64,000 nt of DNA, taken from Xenoacremonium recifei. Taxonomy: Eukaryota > Ascomycota > Sordariomycetes > Hypocreales > Nectriaceae. Position 1 is the first letter of the stretch. Each line of letters opens with the position of its first letter. The notes beneath the pieces were generated by a model. The model ran no database searches. It saw nothing but the letters and a program-made list of their open reading frames with translations, and was not told the origin of the DNA. The stretch spans positions 186,001 through 250,000 of the forward strand of contig WOFQ01000054.1 of NCBI GenBank assembly GCA_012184525.1. Direction: 5' to 3'. Made by a program: the position numbers and the translations under genes. Below are positions 22,689 through 32,431 of the stretch, piece after piece.

Positions 22689-23342
22689 TCAGTCTCTGAC
22701 ATAGCGACTCTCCATGCCGAGTTGCAGCCTGCGCCGAACCCTGACCGGCTGACATCGCTTGCCCTGTTGTGATTGAATACTGCCATCGGGATCCCAGTAT
22801 ACTGCCCACCGCCGCTCACCTCCCTCACCCTCCTCCTCAACCGCCACAAACTGGTCTTCCCTGCCCTCAAGAGTCAAGAATCGCTCATCTTCACTCCAGC
22901 CCCAGGGTCCGATGACGTGACCCAGCGTGTCTTTTCGTCCTCCATACCCCACCGCGTGCGTGTCTTGGTTGACATAGATCCAGTTGAGCGCGGGGGGGTC
23001 GTCTGAGATGGTGCTCACTAGCCCCAGATGCCCTTCTTCGCTGGGATACTTGAAGTAGTAGCCACAAAACTTGTGGCCCACGACGGGGGCCTCGGGGAGA
23101 TTCAGCCATAGCTTAGTGTTGTCAGTGGCTATCACTCTGCTGTAGAATCGCTGGAGTCTTACCTTGTTGTCGACTAACACGCCTGAGCCCGTCTCCTCCT
23201 TGTCGTCGCCCAGCATAAAACCCAGGTGGAACTTCTCCTGCTCCTTGGTCGCCGCGGCGTTTGCTTTCTTCTGCGCGCTGATGGCCTCGCCCACGCCGAT
23301 GACTGTAGGGATGGCCGTAATGGCCAACAATCCGATTACCAT
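22689..23342 (-). CDS. conserved fungal protein with hydrophobic N-terminus
   Basis: Exons (minus) 23342-23163 and 23111-22689 give 200 residues. It begins MVIGLLAITAIPTVIGVGEAI, a hydrophobic stretch that could be a membrane anchor, followed by an Ala/Lys helix (SAQKKANAAATKEQEK). The body has KLWLNLPEAP, GYYFKYPSEEGHLGLVSTISDDPPALNWIYV, HVIGPWGWSEDERFLTLEG and WAVYWDPDGS. From memory this matches a widespread but uncharacterised family of sordariomycetes and other fungi; I know no function. The intron 23112-23162 is 51 bases, stopless and in frame, so read-through would insert 17 residues before LWLNL. The ATG at 23342 is preferred to upstream open frame because the family starts at this hydrophobic stretch. 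It is divergent from the gene at 23874. Confidence 0.75.
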   Translation of the reverse strand: MVIGLLAITAIPTVIGVGEAISAQKKANAAATKEQEKFHLGFMLGDDKEETGSGVLVDNKVRLQRFYSRVIATDNTKLWLNLPEAPVVGHKFCGYYFKYPSEEGHLGLVSTISDDPPALNWIYVNQDTHAVGYGGRKDTLGHVIGPWGWSEDERFLTLEGREDQFVAVEEEGEGGERRWAVYWDPDGSIQSQQGKRCQPVRVRRRLQLGMESRYVRD

Positions 23343-23873
23343 GGCTGCTGATTCTGGTTCTGTTGGTGTGTGCAAGGGGACGTTTGCATTGTCTGCTGCA
23401 TCGGCTGTCGAGGATGACGTTGATCTTCAAATAACACCGGCTCTTGACCCAGACTTGACCCATCACTCCAGCCACACATGTGCCGCATGCCCCCCTACCC
23501 CTGTCCCCTCCAAGAACACCATCCTCACGTCATTAAGCCACAGGTCCCCTAACCGCCAGCGCTTCCTGCGTCATAACGATGTGTGCTGAGGACCTTTCCT
23601 AGATCGTTTTCGGTGCCTGACTACGGGAAACCGGTTCTTAGCTCTTTGATCTCGCCAGCAGCCGTTGCTCGATGACGTTCATTGCGTCAACCCGTCGACC
23701 GCTGATCCTGTTTCTGGAGTTGAAGAAGAATCTCAAAAGCCGTGACTGTGGCCGGGACTAGCTGTATTATAGTTTTGTTAAACAACTTGACCAAGAGCTA
23801 CACTGAGACGCCGAACCATCAATTCTGAACTTTTGATACGTGATATTTGTTCTGCAAAAACACACAAAGCACC
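23343..23873. other. divergent promoter region
   Basis: About 530 bases between the genes at 22689-23342 (-) and 23874-24738 (+). No gene and no clear TATA box are seen. Confidence 0.5.
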
Positions 23874-24738
23874 ATGTCTTCATCTCCGACTCGGGTACGT
23901 CGACCATGTATCCCGACTTATACCATACTGACCCTCATAGGACCCTGCAAAGGGTGACACTGCTACTGCACCCGACACCCAGAACACTGAGCAGACCCAG
24001 CAGTCAACACCTCCCAAGTCGCCCGAGTCGAAGCCCACAGAGGAGCAAAAGCCTCAGGAGCAGACGGCCAAGGACGAGAAGCCCACGCAGGACACACAGA
24101 AGAAGGCCCAACAAGGGCCCCTGACCCCTGCTGATGAGCAGCGTTCAAGGTCTCCGGCTGCCCGGAAACAACCCCAAGCTGCTCAAGCCGAAGAGGAGGA
24201 GGAAGAGGATGACGACCAGGGCGAGGACGATGAGGTCTACGATGACGACTACTTAGAGAACGAGGACGAAGAAGAGGAGGGAGAGGATGGTGAAGACTAC
24301 GATGATGAGGATGAAGAAGAGGAAGAGGAAGAGGAGCCTGTCACGCCCGAAGAGCCCGAGCCCGCCCCTGAGCCTAAGGCTAAGGGTCGCAAGGGGCAAG
24401 TTGCACGACGCAAGCCGCGCCCTGCCTGGATGGACGAAGAAGAGGGACAGAACGAGAAGCAGATGGCGCAGCGCAACTACCAGCAACAGCAGCAATACCA
24501 GCAACAACAACAGATGCAGATGCAACAGCAGCAACAGCAGCAGCAGATGCAGCAGCAGGGCGGCGGCGGCAAGAAGGATCCCCTCAAGCTTCGACTGGAC
24601 CTCAACCTCGAAGTCGAGATCGAGCTTAAGGCGCGTATCCACGGTGACCTCACTCTGGCGTTGCTGTAAGTACATCACGTCCCCTCAGAGAGTTGAGCGA
24701 CTAACAGGATAGTGACATGGACTAGGGAGGGCCTGTGA
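23874..24738 (+). CDS. acidic polyQ protein with LRLDLNL...LKARIHGDL tail
   Basis: Exons 23874-23894, 23941-24665 and 24726-24738 give 252 residues. After a Thr/Gln/Lys-rich head comes an extremely acidic stretch (about 105-160), a basic patch (GRKGQVARRKPRP), a Gln/Met-rich run, a Gly stretch and the conserved tail with LRLDLNLEVEIELKARIHGD. It is the paralogue of the gene at 21797-22320; domain order (charged head, basic patch, polyQ, Gly, tail) is the same. The stop reading directly after ALL overlaps a GTAAGT donor. With the acceptor at 24725, about 20 bases after a CTAAC branch site, the protein ends ALLEGL; nearer AGs at 24707 and 24712 are possible. Function is unknown; no signal peptide is present. 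Confidence 0.7.
24478..24556 (+). repeat. CAG/CAA repeat encoding polyglutamine
   Basis: Mixed CAG and CAA codons with interspersed ATG and TAC encode a Gln/Met-rich run inside the acidic tail-family gene. Confidence 0.85.
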
Positions 24739-25116
24739 GAGCTTTTTTACTGCGACGGCGCGAGAGTTTCCTTTGTTGGGAGTTATGCTATCACGGCTGT
24801 ATGAAATAGGGGACAGTTCATTACTCTTTGTCTCTCTTGTAACAGTAGGATTAATGAATAAAAGAGGATTGGTTCGAAATAAGATGATCGATCGGGATGC
24901 GATCTGATGAGATCTTGTGAAACGTTGTACTGACAGCGGCTACGAGCATGCGTTCTTGAGATTCCCGACCCTGGTCTTCGGGTCCTTGCATTGTGTTTCC
25001 ATGCAGTCCTCGCATTTCTCCGAGGGCATGCTGTGCGACCGGTCGGTTGACTCCGAGGCGAAAAGTCTCTTTGGTGCTGTGGCGGCGTAGTGTATGTAAG
25101 GAGGTCGGGTGCTGAG
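24739..25116. other. intergenic between convergent genes
   Basis: About 380 bases. An AATAAA-like AATGAATAAA at 24852-24861 may serve 3' end formation of the + strand gene. No gene is seen. Confidence 0.4.
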
Positions 25117-26900
25117 TCAACACAAACCGGTTTTACACACGATGCCTTGCTTTGGCTTCTGATTCCGGGCTTGCCGTTTGAGTTTGCAAAGCCAGGTCTC
25201 GATTGTACAGGATTGAGTCAAGAGGCCAGCTACTGCACGAGCGAGTCAGCATGGACACTGTAAGGCACTGTAGAATGTGCTTACACTTGCGGGATGACGT
25301 TTGGTATCGAAGAGCCAAGACTAACACCGTGCACAGCCAGATGTAAATGAGGCGCAATCTACCATCGTCAATCTGACCCGGGTCGTTCAATATTCTTCGC
25401 CAGTGTCGCAGCCATCCAGACCATCGTCCCATACTGATCTAGTCCCTGGAACCAGTCCATGATATCATTCACCACGTCGCTCTGACGGTCCTCTCTCAAC
25501 TGGCCTGTGGGAAGCCGTAGCACCATTCCTAGGTCAGTAATGTCCAAAGTCTTGCGACACTTCCGTGTTGAGAAATGTTCTCGCACCCGTGCGGCCCATT
25601 GCACTGTCGACGGTGCTTCCCACAGGTCTCGTATACACGGTAGCCGCATGCCGACGTATCTACCACACTTCACAGGATCGCTAGGTTCAATTATAACGTC
25701 GAGAATGGATTCAATTATATAAAGCAGACAAATAGTACTGCAATTATTAACAGGGGTAGGTTTGCGGGGGCGCGGGACCGCGTACCGACTTGTTGCTTCG
25801 AGAAGAGCCCAACGCTGGCGATCTAACGTCTTCGGGGCACCGCCGTCGCAAAACTCGTAGTTAGAGACTATAAAAAGTCTTTGGCCGATGTCCTAGAAAT
25901 ATTTGAGATGGATCCTGGAATGTCTGCTGTCAACTTACGCCCATAGCATCGATCAACACGTGTGCTCCGTTCCTTTGCTGCGACTCGGGGTCTTGTGCCT
26001 GTAGTAGGCTGTAGATGCACGTTGCTTGTAGCGCTTCTAGGGAAGTTTCCCAGTCGTAGGTCTCGTACTGTGGGAGTGTGAGCCACCAAAGTTAATCCCC
26101 TGGCATACGGAGCTCACCTGACTACGTAGTCGGGCCTGTTCAGCATAGATTGTCTTCCAGACGAAGTCGCTATCGGCAGGCGTTCTGTTGTAAAACATTC
26201 GAACTAAGGAAGCACATATACTCAATGTCTTAGAAAGGCATTGGTGCGAGTTTGTCTTCCAGCAATCGTAGGAGCGCGTATCGTCTAGTTTGCATCTGCT
26301 GTGTATGAAAGGCGGGAGGGACAATCCGTCAATCATCATCCTTGGGTACGACTCAACCTGACCAAGTACAATCTTCGTAAGAAAGAAGGAATCTGCTGTG
26401 AGAGCTGAGCGCGTCACGAGAGGTGCACTTGAAAAGTCCTTGCTTTTCGAGAGGTTGGTGTTTGTGAATACTTCCAGGTCAGCCCGGCCGGGACCTAGTC
26501 CCGTTCCCGTAACATCGAACCGAGGATTGATGGGATCTGGGGCCAGAAGGCTTGTCGGGTTCAAGTCGATTGTGGCCCAGTCAAAAGAGGGTGATGAGCT
26601 TGGAAGCTCTTCTGGGACTGGCGGCGTCCAGCCGCTCCGTCCTTGTGGCGGCGAGAAGCGACTCACGACAGGATCAGGGGCAGTCAGTGCCGATCGCCGC
26701 ATTAAACTGACATCCTCCGTGTAAAAGGATATGCTGTCTGGTAAAGATGGATCTGGGTAAGGAGCGAAGTGCGAGTTCTCAGCTGAATAATCACACCGGA
26801 GCCCACGATCAAGGCATCGTGAGCACCGCGGAATTGCGAGATTGCAACGGGCCTTGGCGATGCGGCATCGTGTACAAGCCTTCTTCCTGCTGATGGGCAT
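25117..26900 (-). pseudogene. Zn2Cys6 transcription factor with apparent one-base frameshift
   Basis: Exons (minus) 26900-26118, 26067-25939, 25892-25786, 25737-25285 and 25232-25117. The protein starts MPISRKKACTRC and has a full Zn2Cys6 cluster (C-x2-C-x6-C-x6-C-x2-C-x6-C), so it should bind CGG-type sites. The middle region is like other fungal C6 factors (FLTKIVLGQVESYPRMM, TICLLYIIESILDV). In exon 4 the frame runs into a TGA at 25370-25368. Dropping one base near 25386 lets the reading go on through GRLRLIYIWLCTVLVLALRYQ and, after a normal intron (25233-25284), to a stop at 25117; total length is then exactly in frame (528 residues). Either the gene is broken, the true product is the 462-residue form, or the assembly has an error. 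It faces the Gal80-like gene across 456 bases. Intron 25738-25785 is stopless and in frame. Confidence 0.65.
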
Positions 26901-27356
26901 ATTGACGAGGAGGCCTGGATAAGAACAAACAAACAAGAATGAGGAAAGGTGAATCAGCGTCGTGGATGCTGCGCCGGAGGCATAGGCATCGGAGTTCCGG
27001 TGGGTCTCGGGGTTAGCGCCGGAGTTGGAGCGGAGCATCGCCCGGTCTGGCCGGATCTGGAAGCCCGTCTTTGTAAGTTGTATATGGAGTAGAGCATACA
27101 CGCATGCTTTGCATCATGGAGACAACCACCAGAAGGAGCTGTATGGTTTAAGGCGTCCGCGGAACTCAAGTGGAGGAGACCTGAACTGCGGTTGGAGCTT
27201 ACAAATGCACAGAAGGGAGTATACGAGAAAGATGCAGGAGTAGAAGATGCTGTATATAAATTCAGATATCGAAGAGCTACATGTGAGATGATAGACTGTA
27301 CTAAGAAATAAATCTGATATCACAAGACTCATCACATCAACCATCTATCAGACACC
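26901..27356. promoter_or_regulatory. shared divergent promoter region
   Basis: 456 bases between the Zn2Cys6 gene (-) and the Gal80-like gene (+). Co-regulation is a plausible inference. No family-specific binding site can be assigned. Confidence 0.4.
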
Positions 27357-28579
27357 ATGGCTCCCATCCGCGTTGGCCTCATGGGCCTCCGCCCCAGCGA
27401 CGACCCAACCCCCGGCCGAAGCAGCTGGGCCTTAGCCGCACACATCCGGTCCATCCTCGCCTCACCACACTACGAGCTCGTCGCCCTATGCAACTCCTCC
27501 GCCGAGTCCTCACGCCGCTCCATTGCCTTCCACAAGCTCCCCAGCACCGTCAAGGCCTACGGCAGCCCCGAGGACCTCGCCAAGGATCCCAACGTCGACC
27601 TGGTGGTTGTGTCTGTGCGGGTTGCTAAGCACTACATGCTGACGAAGCCGGTGCTGCTGGGTGGTAAAGATGTGTTTGTCGAGTGGCCGCTCGCTGCGAA
27701 TGCGGCGGAGAATGAAGAGCTGGCGCGGCTTGCGAGAGAGAAGGGCGTGAAGACGTTGTTGGGCTTGCAGATGCGGGCTGATCCTATGATTATCAAGGTC
27801 AAGGAGTTAATCGAGTCTGGGACAATCGGAACGGTCACCAGTTCTGTGGCCTTGGGCTGTAGCAGCGTGTAAGTATCTTGACTACCATGACTGCTCCTTA
27901 CTGACTTGGGCCAGTCTTCCAACTGACAAGTGGTGGGCCGAGCAAACCTATTACCTGGACTTGAAGAGCGGAGGCACCGATTATCAAATCTACTTCGGAC
28001 ACTGTAAGCCACACAATTGACAAGAAATGCGGCATCCTAACAAAACTCCTAGTCCTAGACGCATTCATCGCAGTCCTCGGTGACTTCGACACCGTCAAAG
28101 CAACACTGAAGACCCAACACCCAACAATTGCCACCTTCAACGGCACCACCGGCGAGATCGTCGATCCAGCACACCCCAAGACCTCTCCAGACCACGTTCT
28201 TGTCCAGGGTATCCTTCAGAGCGGCGCCGTCGCAAGCATTGCCTTCCGCAAGGCCAAGAAGCCGGTTGACGCGCTCGGCCTCCGATGGTTGATTACTGGC
28301 GATCTGGGCGAGATCGAGGTCACGCTGCCAGAGTCGCATCTCCAGATGGCGCCTGAGGGGCGGAAGATTCGACTTCGGGTTAAGGATGGGGATGTGCAGG
28401 ATGTGTCGTTTGAGAAGGCAGAGGAGGGGCATGTACTGGGTGTGTCTATGCCGGGGACGAATACGGCGAGGCTGTATGAGGAGTTTGCGCAGGGCAAAGG
28501 GGGATATGCGGACTTTGATACGGCGTTGAAGACGCATAAGTTGCTGGACAGGATTGTTAAGGACGCCGAGTTCATCTAG
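27357..28579 (+). CDS. Gfo/Idh/MocA-family protein, Gal80-like
   Basis: Exons 27357-27868, 27915-28003 and 28053-28579 give 375 residues. The N-terminal Rossmann fold begins IRVGLMGLRPS. The position of the EKP motif, whose Lys is catalytic in Gfo/Idh/MocA dehydrogenases, reads VEWPLA (E109-W110-P111), as in yeast Gal80 (from memory VEW). Further Gal80-like marks are GVKTLLGLQMR, the SGGTDYQIYFGH segment and PKTSPDHVLVQGIL. This suggests an NAD(P)-binding regulator or an atypical oxidoreductase rather than an ordinary sugar dehydrogenase. Yeast Gal80 represses the Zn2Cys6 activator Gal4; here a Zn2Cys6 gene is directly divergent, so a regulator pair is possible (inference). No signal peptide; cytosolic or nuclear. 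It is convergent with palA, 115 bases away. Confidence 0.85.
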
Positions 28580-28694
28580 AAGGTTTAATGTAGTTCGCCG
28601 TATCAAACCGGACGTGGTATATTAACGACATGATCAGAAATACCGGATATAGAGTACACCACCAATTATACAGATGTTTCCCTAAAGAAAATGC

Positions 28695-31413
28695 TTAACC
28701 AAATCTGATACCCGATCCAGGTTGCCACGTGCCTGGTGGCTGCTGCCCCTGATTATTCGGAGGCGGACCGCCAAACTTGATGCCCATCTCGGGCCGCCAC
28801 ATATTACCGCCCGCAGGCTGCATAGGCCGGGGCTGTGGCATGCCGCCTCCTGCCCAAGACTGGATGTTAGCCTCTGCTGAGTTTTGGACAGCTTGCGGGT
28901 GCATTGGAGGAGGTTGAGGCATGTAGTGTTGTGGTGGTGACTGAATCGGGGGACTTTGCATGGGGTTCGGTTGCGAGATGCTGAGATTCGACAGCGGCGG
29001 CATGTTGATTTCCCTGAGAATTATTAGTATGGAATCTGGATGCATGGATGGAATCACTTACTCTTCCAAAGCTCTCGCCTCCATCCGTCGTTGCGAGACC
29101 CATCCCTGGACGATGTCTCTAAACCCCGGCCCAACAATCTTGTTGAGATCGTTATAGAACCTCCTTCCCACTTCCAAGTTGTTCACGATCTCCTTGTACT
29201 TGAAGTAGGCATTCTCCAACCGCTGCAGGGCCTGCTCACGGTCTCGATTGCCCCGATCGCCCATCTGCTTCTTCTGCGCCTCAAACTCGCGATTGATCCG
29301 CGCAATATCCTCTAGGAGCTTGTTCTGGTCCTCCGACTCTTTGTCAACCGACTTGTGATCTTCGTCATACAATCGTTCTAGTCGTTGCTCAGAGAAGTCC
29401 TCGAAATGTGCCGGTACGAGTATTGTCGAAGGGTATGTGCGTTCCAGACGCGCAGCCTCCTTCAGAATCTCCGGCTTGACATCGTCGTTGCGGACTTTCT
29501 CACGAAGCGCATCGGCGCGCTTCCGTCTACGGCTTTCCATGCGTAGAATGTCGTTGTAGGCTCCTCGCAGTCTTCCTATGACTGGCCGCAGATGCTCGGG
29601 AATGTCTGTCCTTCGACTTGATGGCACGTAATCCATCAGACCACGATCCGAGCCAGATAGAAGGGCAAGCAAATCCTTAACGGCGCCGAACTTGTCTCTA
29701 ACAAGTGCATCGCTGTTCAAGCTGGTCTGGAAGTACCCCTCGATTTCCGTAGCATGGCTCCAGAGCTTCGAACCCTGATCGTCGATCCGGCATTCCGGGC
29801 GAGTCCATCGGTCGGTACCGTATCTTTGTCGTAACCGCTGATCTTCCTCCTCTTCTGCTGCAAGAGCCGCTTTGCCTTCCTCAAAGATGGCCATATCGCC
29901 CGCCCTTAGCTTGTCTACATCTGCTATGCTCCTCTGTAATCGACCGATGGCGTCTGCTTGTCGGATCTCCTCTGCATGTTGGACTAGACTCGGCGGCAGA
30001 CCAAGGGGCTTCTCAAGTGCTTGTAATGATCCTGGAAGCCCCAAGGAAGAGAGAATTTCGTGAATCCTGTCGTTTAGCTTGTCTAGCTCGCCAATGATGT
30101 TGTTGTTGACGGTGCGATCTCTCCGTTCTTCGTAAATGGTCATGGCTACATGAACAGAGAAGGGCACGAGTCGTTGGAACAAGGGCGCACCAAACTCAGC
30201 CTTGTCGCCAAGGTATTCGAAAGGGGTTGCGACTTGAGGAGGTGTTCGGGCCACGGCCATGTTCGCTCGCTCGAGGATCTTAAGCTCGGATTTGGGCGGC
30301 ACAGCATCTGTCTTTCGTTAGGAGGGTTTCCTGCTGATAGAATGGGGTTCCATACTCAAGTATATCATGTCGTTGTCCTTCTCGGCACGCTTGAGATCCT
30401 CTTCCACTTTGCGCTTCAAGCCGTTCAGATCATCGACCACCGTCTTGTTGATGACGCCCCCTCGCGTCTCGCGGATACCATCCTTCACACATGCGACAGC
30501 ATCCATAAGTCTAGCAACCTCCTCGCCGTACTTGCGCTTCTCGAGGCAATCACACGCAGCTCGGTACTGCGCTGCCGCGGCGAAATGGTGGTGCTTCGCG
30601 CTCATGTGATGTATCCAGGCACTGCTGATCGCATCGCTCTTCATAGCCGCCTCTCCAGCCAGATTATAGAGATCGGATACTCGTGCCGCCAATTTCGCAA
30701 TCGACGCGTCCTTGTAACCGTCCGTCACGGCCTTTTGCCAGAAGCATTCCTGGCTCTGCGCCAGCATGAGCTGCTGTAGCGACTCGAGGGTGTCGTTGTC
30801 CATGTCTTCGGGCGGATCCGACATTCGCAGGTTGGGAAGCACTTCTGTCTGCATATATTTGAGGACGCCGGCAGCCATGGAGAAGTAGTTGGCCGCCGAC
30901 TTGAGACCATCGGTGTTGCCGCGCGGGGTGTTGATGGCGAGCTGGGAGTAGAGCGAGGCGAGGTTGAAGAGGACGTTCATGAGTTCGTACTTGAGGTTAT
31001 TGCGAACCATCGGCCGGTCGGTATTATAGCCCAGGGCTGGGTACCACGTAAAGTCGGCTCCAATCTGTCTCCTGTCAGCACACGCATCACCAAAGCAGGG
31101 TCGCCCGACTCACATCAAGGGGAAACTTTCCACCAACCCAGGCCAGCTGGGCGGCATACGCCTGTAGTTTCTTTATACCAACAGGATGCGGCTCGCGGAC
31201 GTTGACGGCATCTTTGCGCAGCTGATCGATGACCTCGAGGTCCTGCCTGAACATGTCCGGGTGCTGGTCATATTTGGCGTTGATGTACTCGCGGATGATG
31301 GCCGCGAGGGAGAGGTGTGTGGACTTGCGGAAGGGCAGCGACAGGATGTTTCCCGTGCTATGAGATGTCAGTGCTGGTCATACAAAAGGTCGTAGAAGCG
31401 CTTACGTCGACAT
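28695..31413 (-). CDS. palA: pH-response regulator PalA/Rim20 (BRO1 domain)
   Basis: Exons (minus) 31413-31406, 31357-31114, 31064-30356, 30307-29062 and 29013-28695 give 841 residues, close to the known length of PalA. The BRO1 domain starts MSTTGNILSLPFRKS and carries IREYINAKYDQHP and, later, SAKHHHFAAAAQYRAA. The linker IYLNAVPPKSELK is typical of PalA/Rim20. The V-shaped coiled-coil domain follows (about 400-725), which in PalA binds YPxL motifs of the PacC factor, and the Pro/Gln-rich tail ends near GIRFG. PalA/Rim20 joins ESCRT-III at membranes and scaffolds cleavage of PacC/Rim101 under alkaline conditions. The first exon codes only two residues plus two bases (MS-). It is distinguished from Bro1 by the tail and linker. 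Confidence 0.92.
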
Positions 31414-32431
31414 TTCGGCGGTGCTGTCGCTGGTGTTGGAGCTTCCAAGATTGCTGCGGGAGCTCTCGCGATGACTTCATCCCGTATGGTGGAGTCGCAA
31501 GTTTCCATGGCGGGAAGGGAGCCACGTTGGCGGGGTCAATTGATGACTAAGCCGGGAATCGCTCTGCTGCGCTCTGAAATGAAGCAGAATTATTTGCAAG
31601 CGAAATATTTCTAGCGCGAAAGTTACTAGCTAGCTGTTATTTTGATCAAATACCACAAAAGCCCATCTTAATGAACAAGCATGATCTATTCAACGCTAGA
31701 TTCTGTACTATGCCCCGGAATCCTCCTCCCTACAGATCACAAGTATCAACCATTTACACCCCCTAAAACAAAGCCTCCTCGGATCCCGAGAACATTGCTA
31801 GAATGCCCGCCCTGGCGATGCATCCCAGCCCAGCCCTCCCGTCTATATCCAGCATGATGAACCCCCCCAGATGGCAGAAAAAGAAAAGAAAAAAGTATCC
31901 TCTAAGAAAAAGTTGAATTCACGAGATGAAGAAAAAAACCAACACGTTAGATGGTAACGGCCGGCTTTGAGAACACCCGCCCCCCTTTCCCGGCTGCCGA
32001 GATCCAAGTCGAGTTTGAATCTGAAAATGAAAGAATAGAGCACTGCATCGGTAGATTGATTGTACACATGCCATACCGCCTGAACGCCGTGGGATCCCCC
32101 GCTCAATCAATGGGTGTTTTTTCTGTGGGAGAGGGTCGTCGGATCATGTGACGTTAGCTACTCTCCATGAGTGATGTTGATGTGTGGATTGGTGACAAAA
32201 GGAGCGACGTGATTTTTTGAGACATGATTAGGGTATTATCGTTTCGTAATGGGCAGGTCGACGAGTCTGTCCGGGCGAGGCTGCTGGGAGATGCTCATCC
32301 GGCCACTGGATGGTGGCCCTCGTCTCAGAGTAATGAATCGGTGGGGACGGCGTTGTTGCGGACGCGTCCATCTCTCGCTTATTCGTTGCCCCCGGCCAGA
32401 AGATCGACCCTGGTGATATCACTCACTGTCC
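31414..32431. other. intergenic region
   Basis: About 1 kb between palA and the GT31-type gene, both minus strand. No gene or clear regulatory motif is recognisable. Confidence 0.5.
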
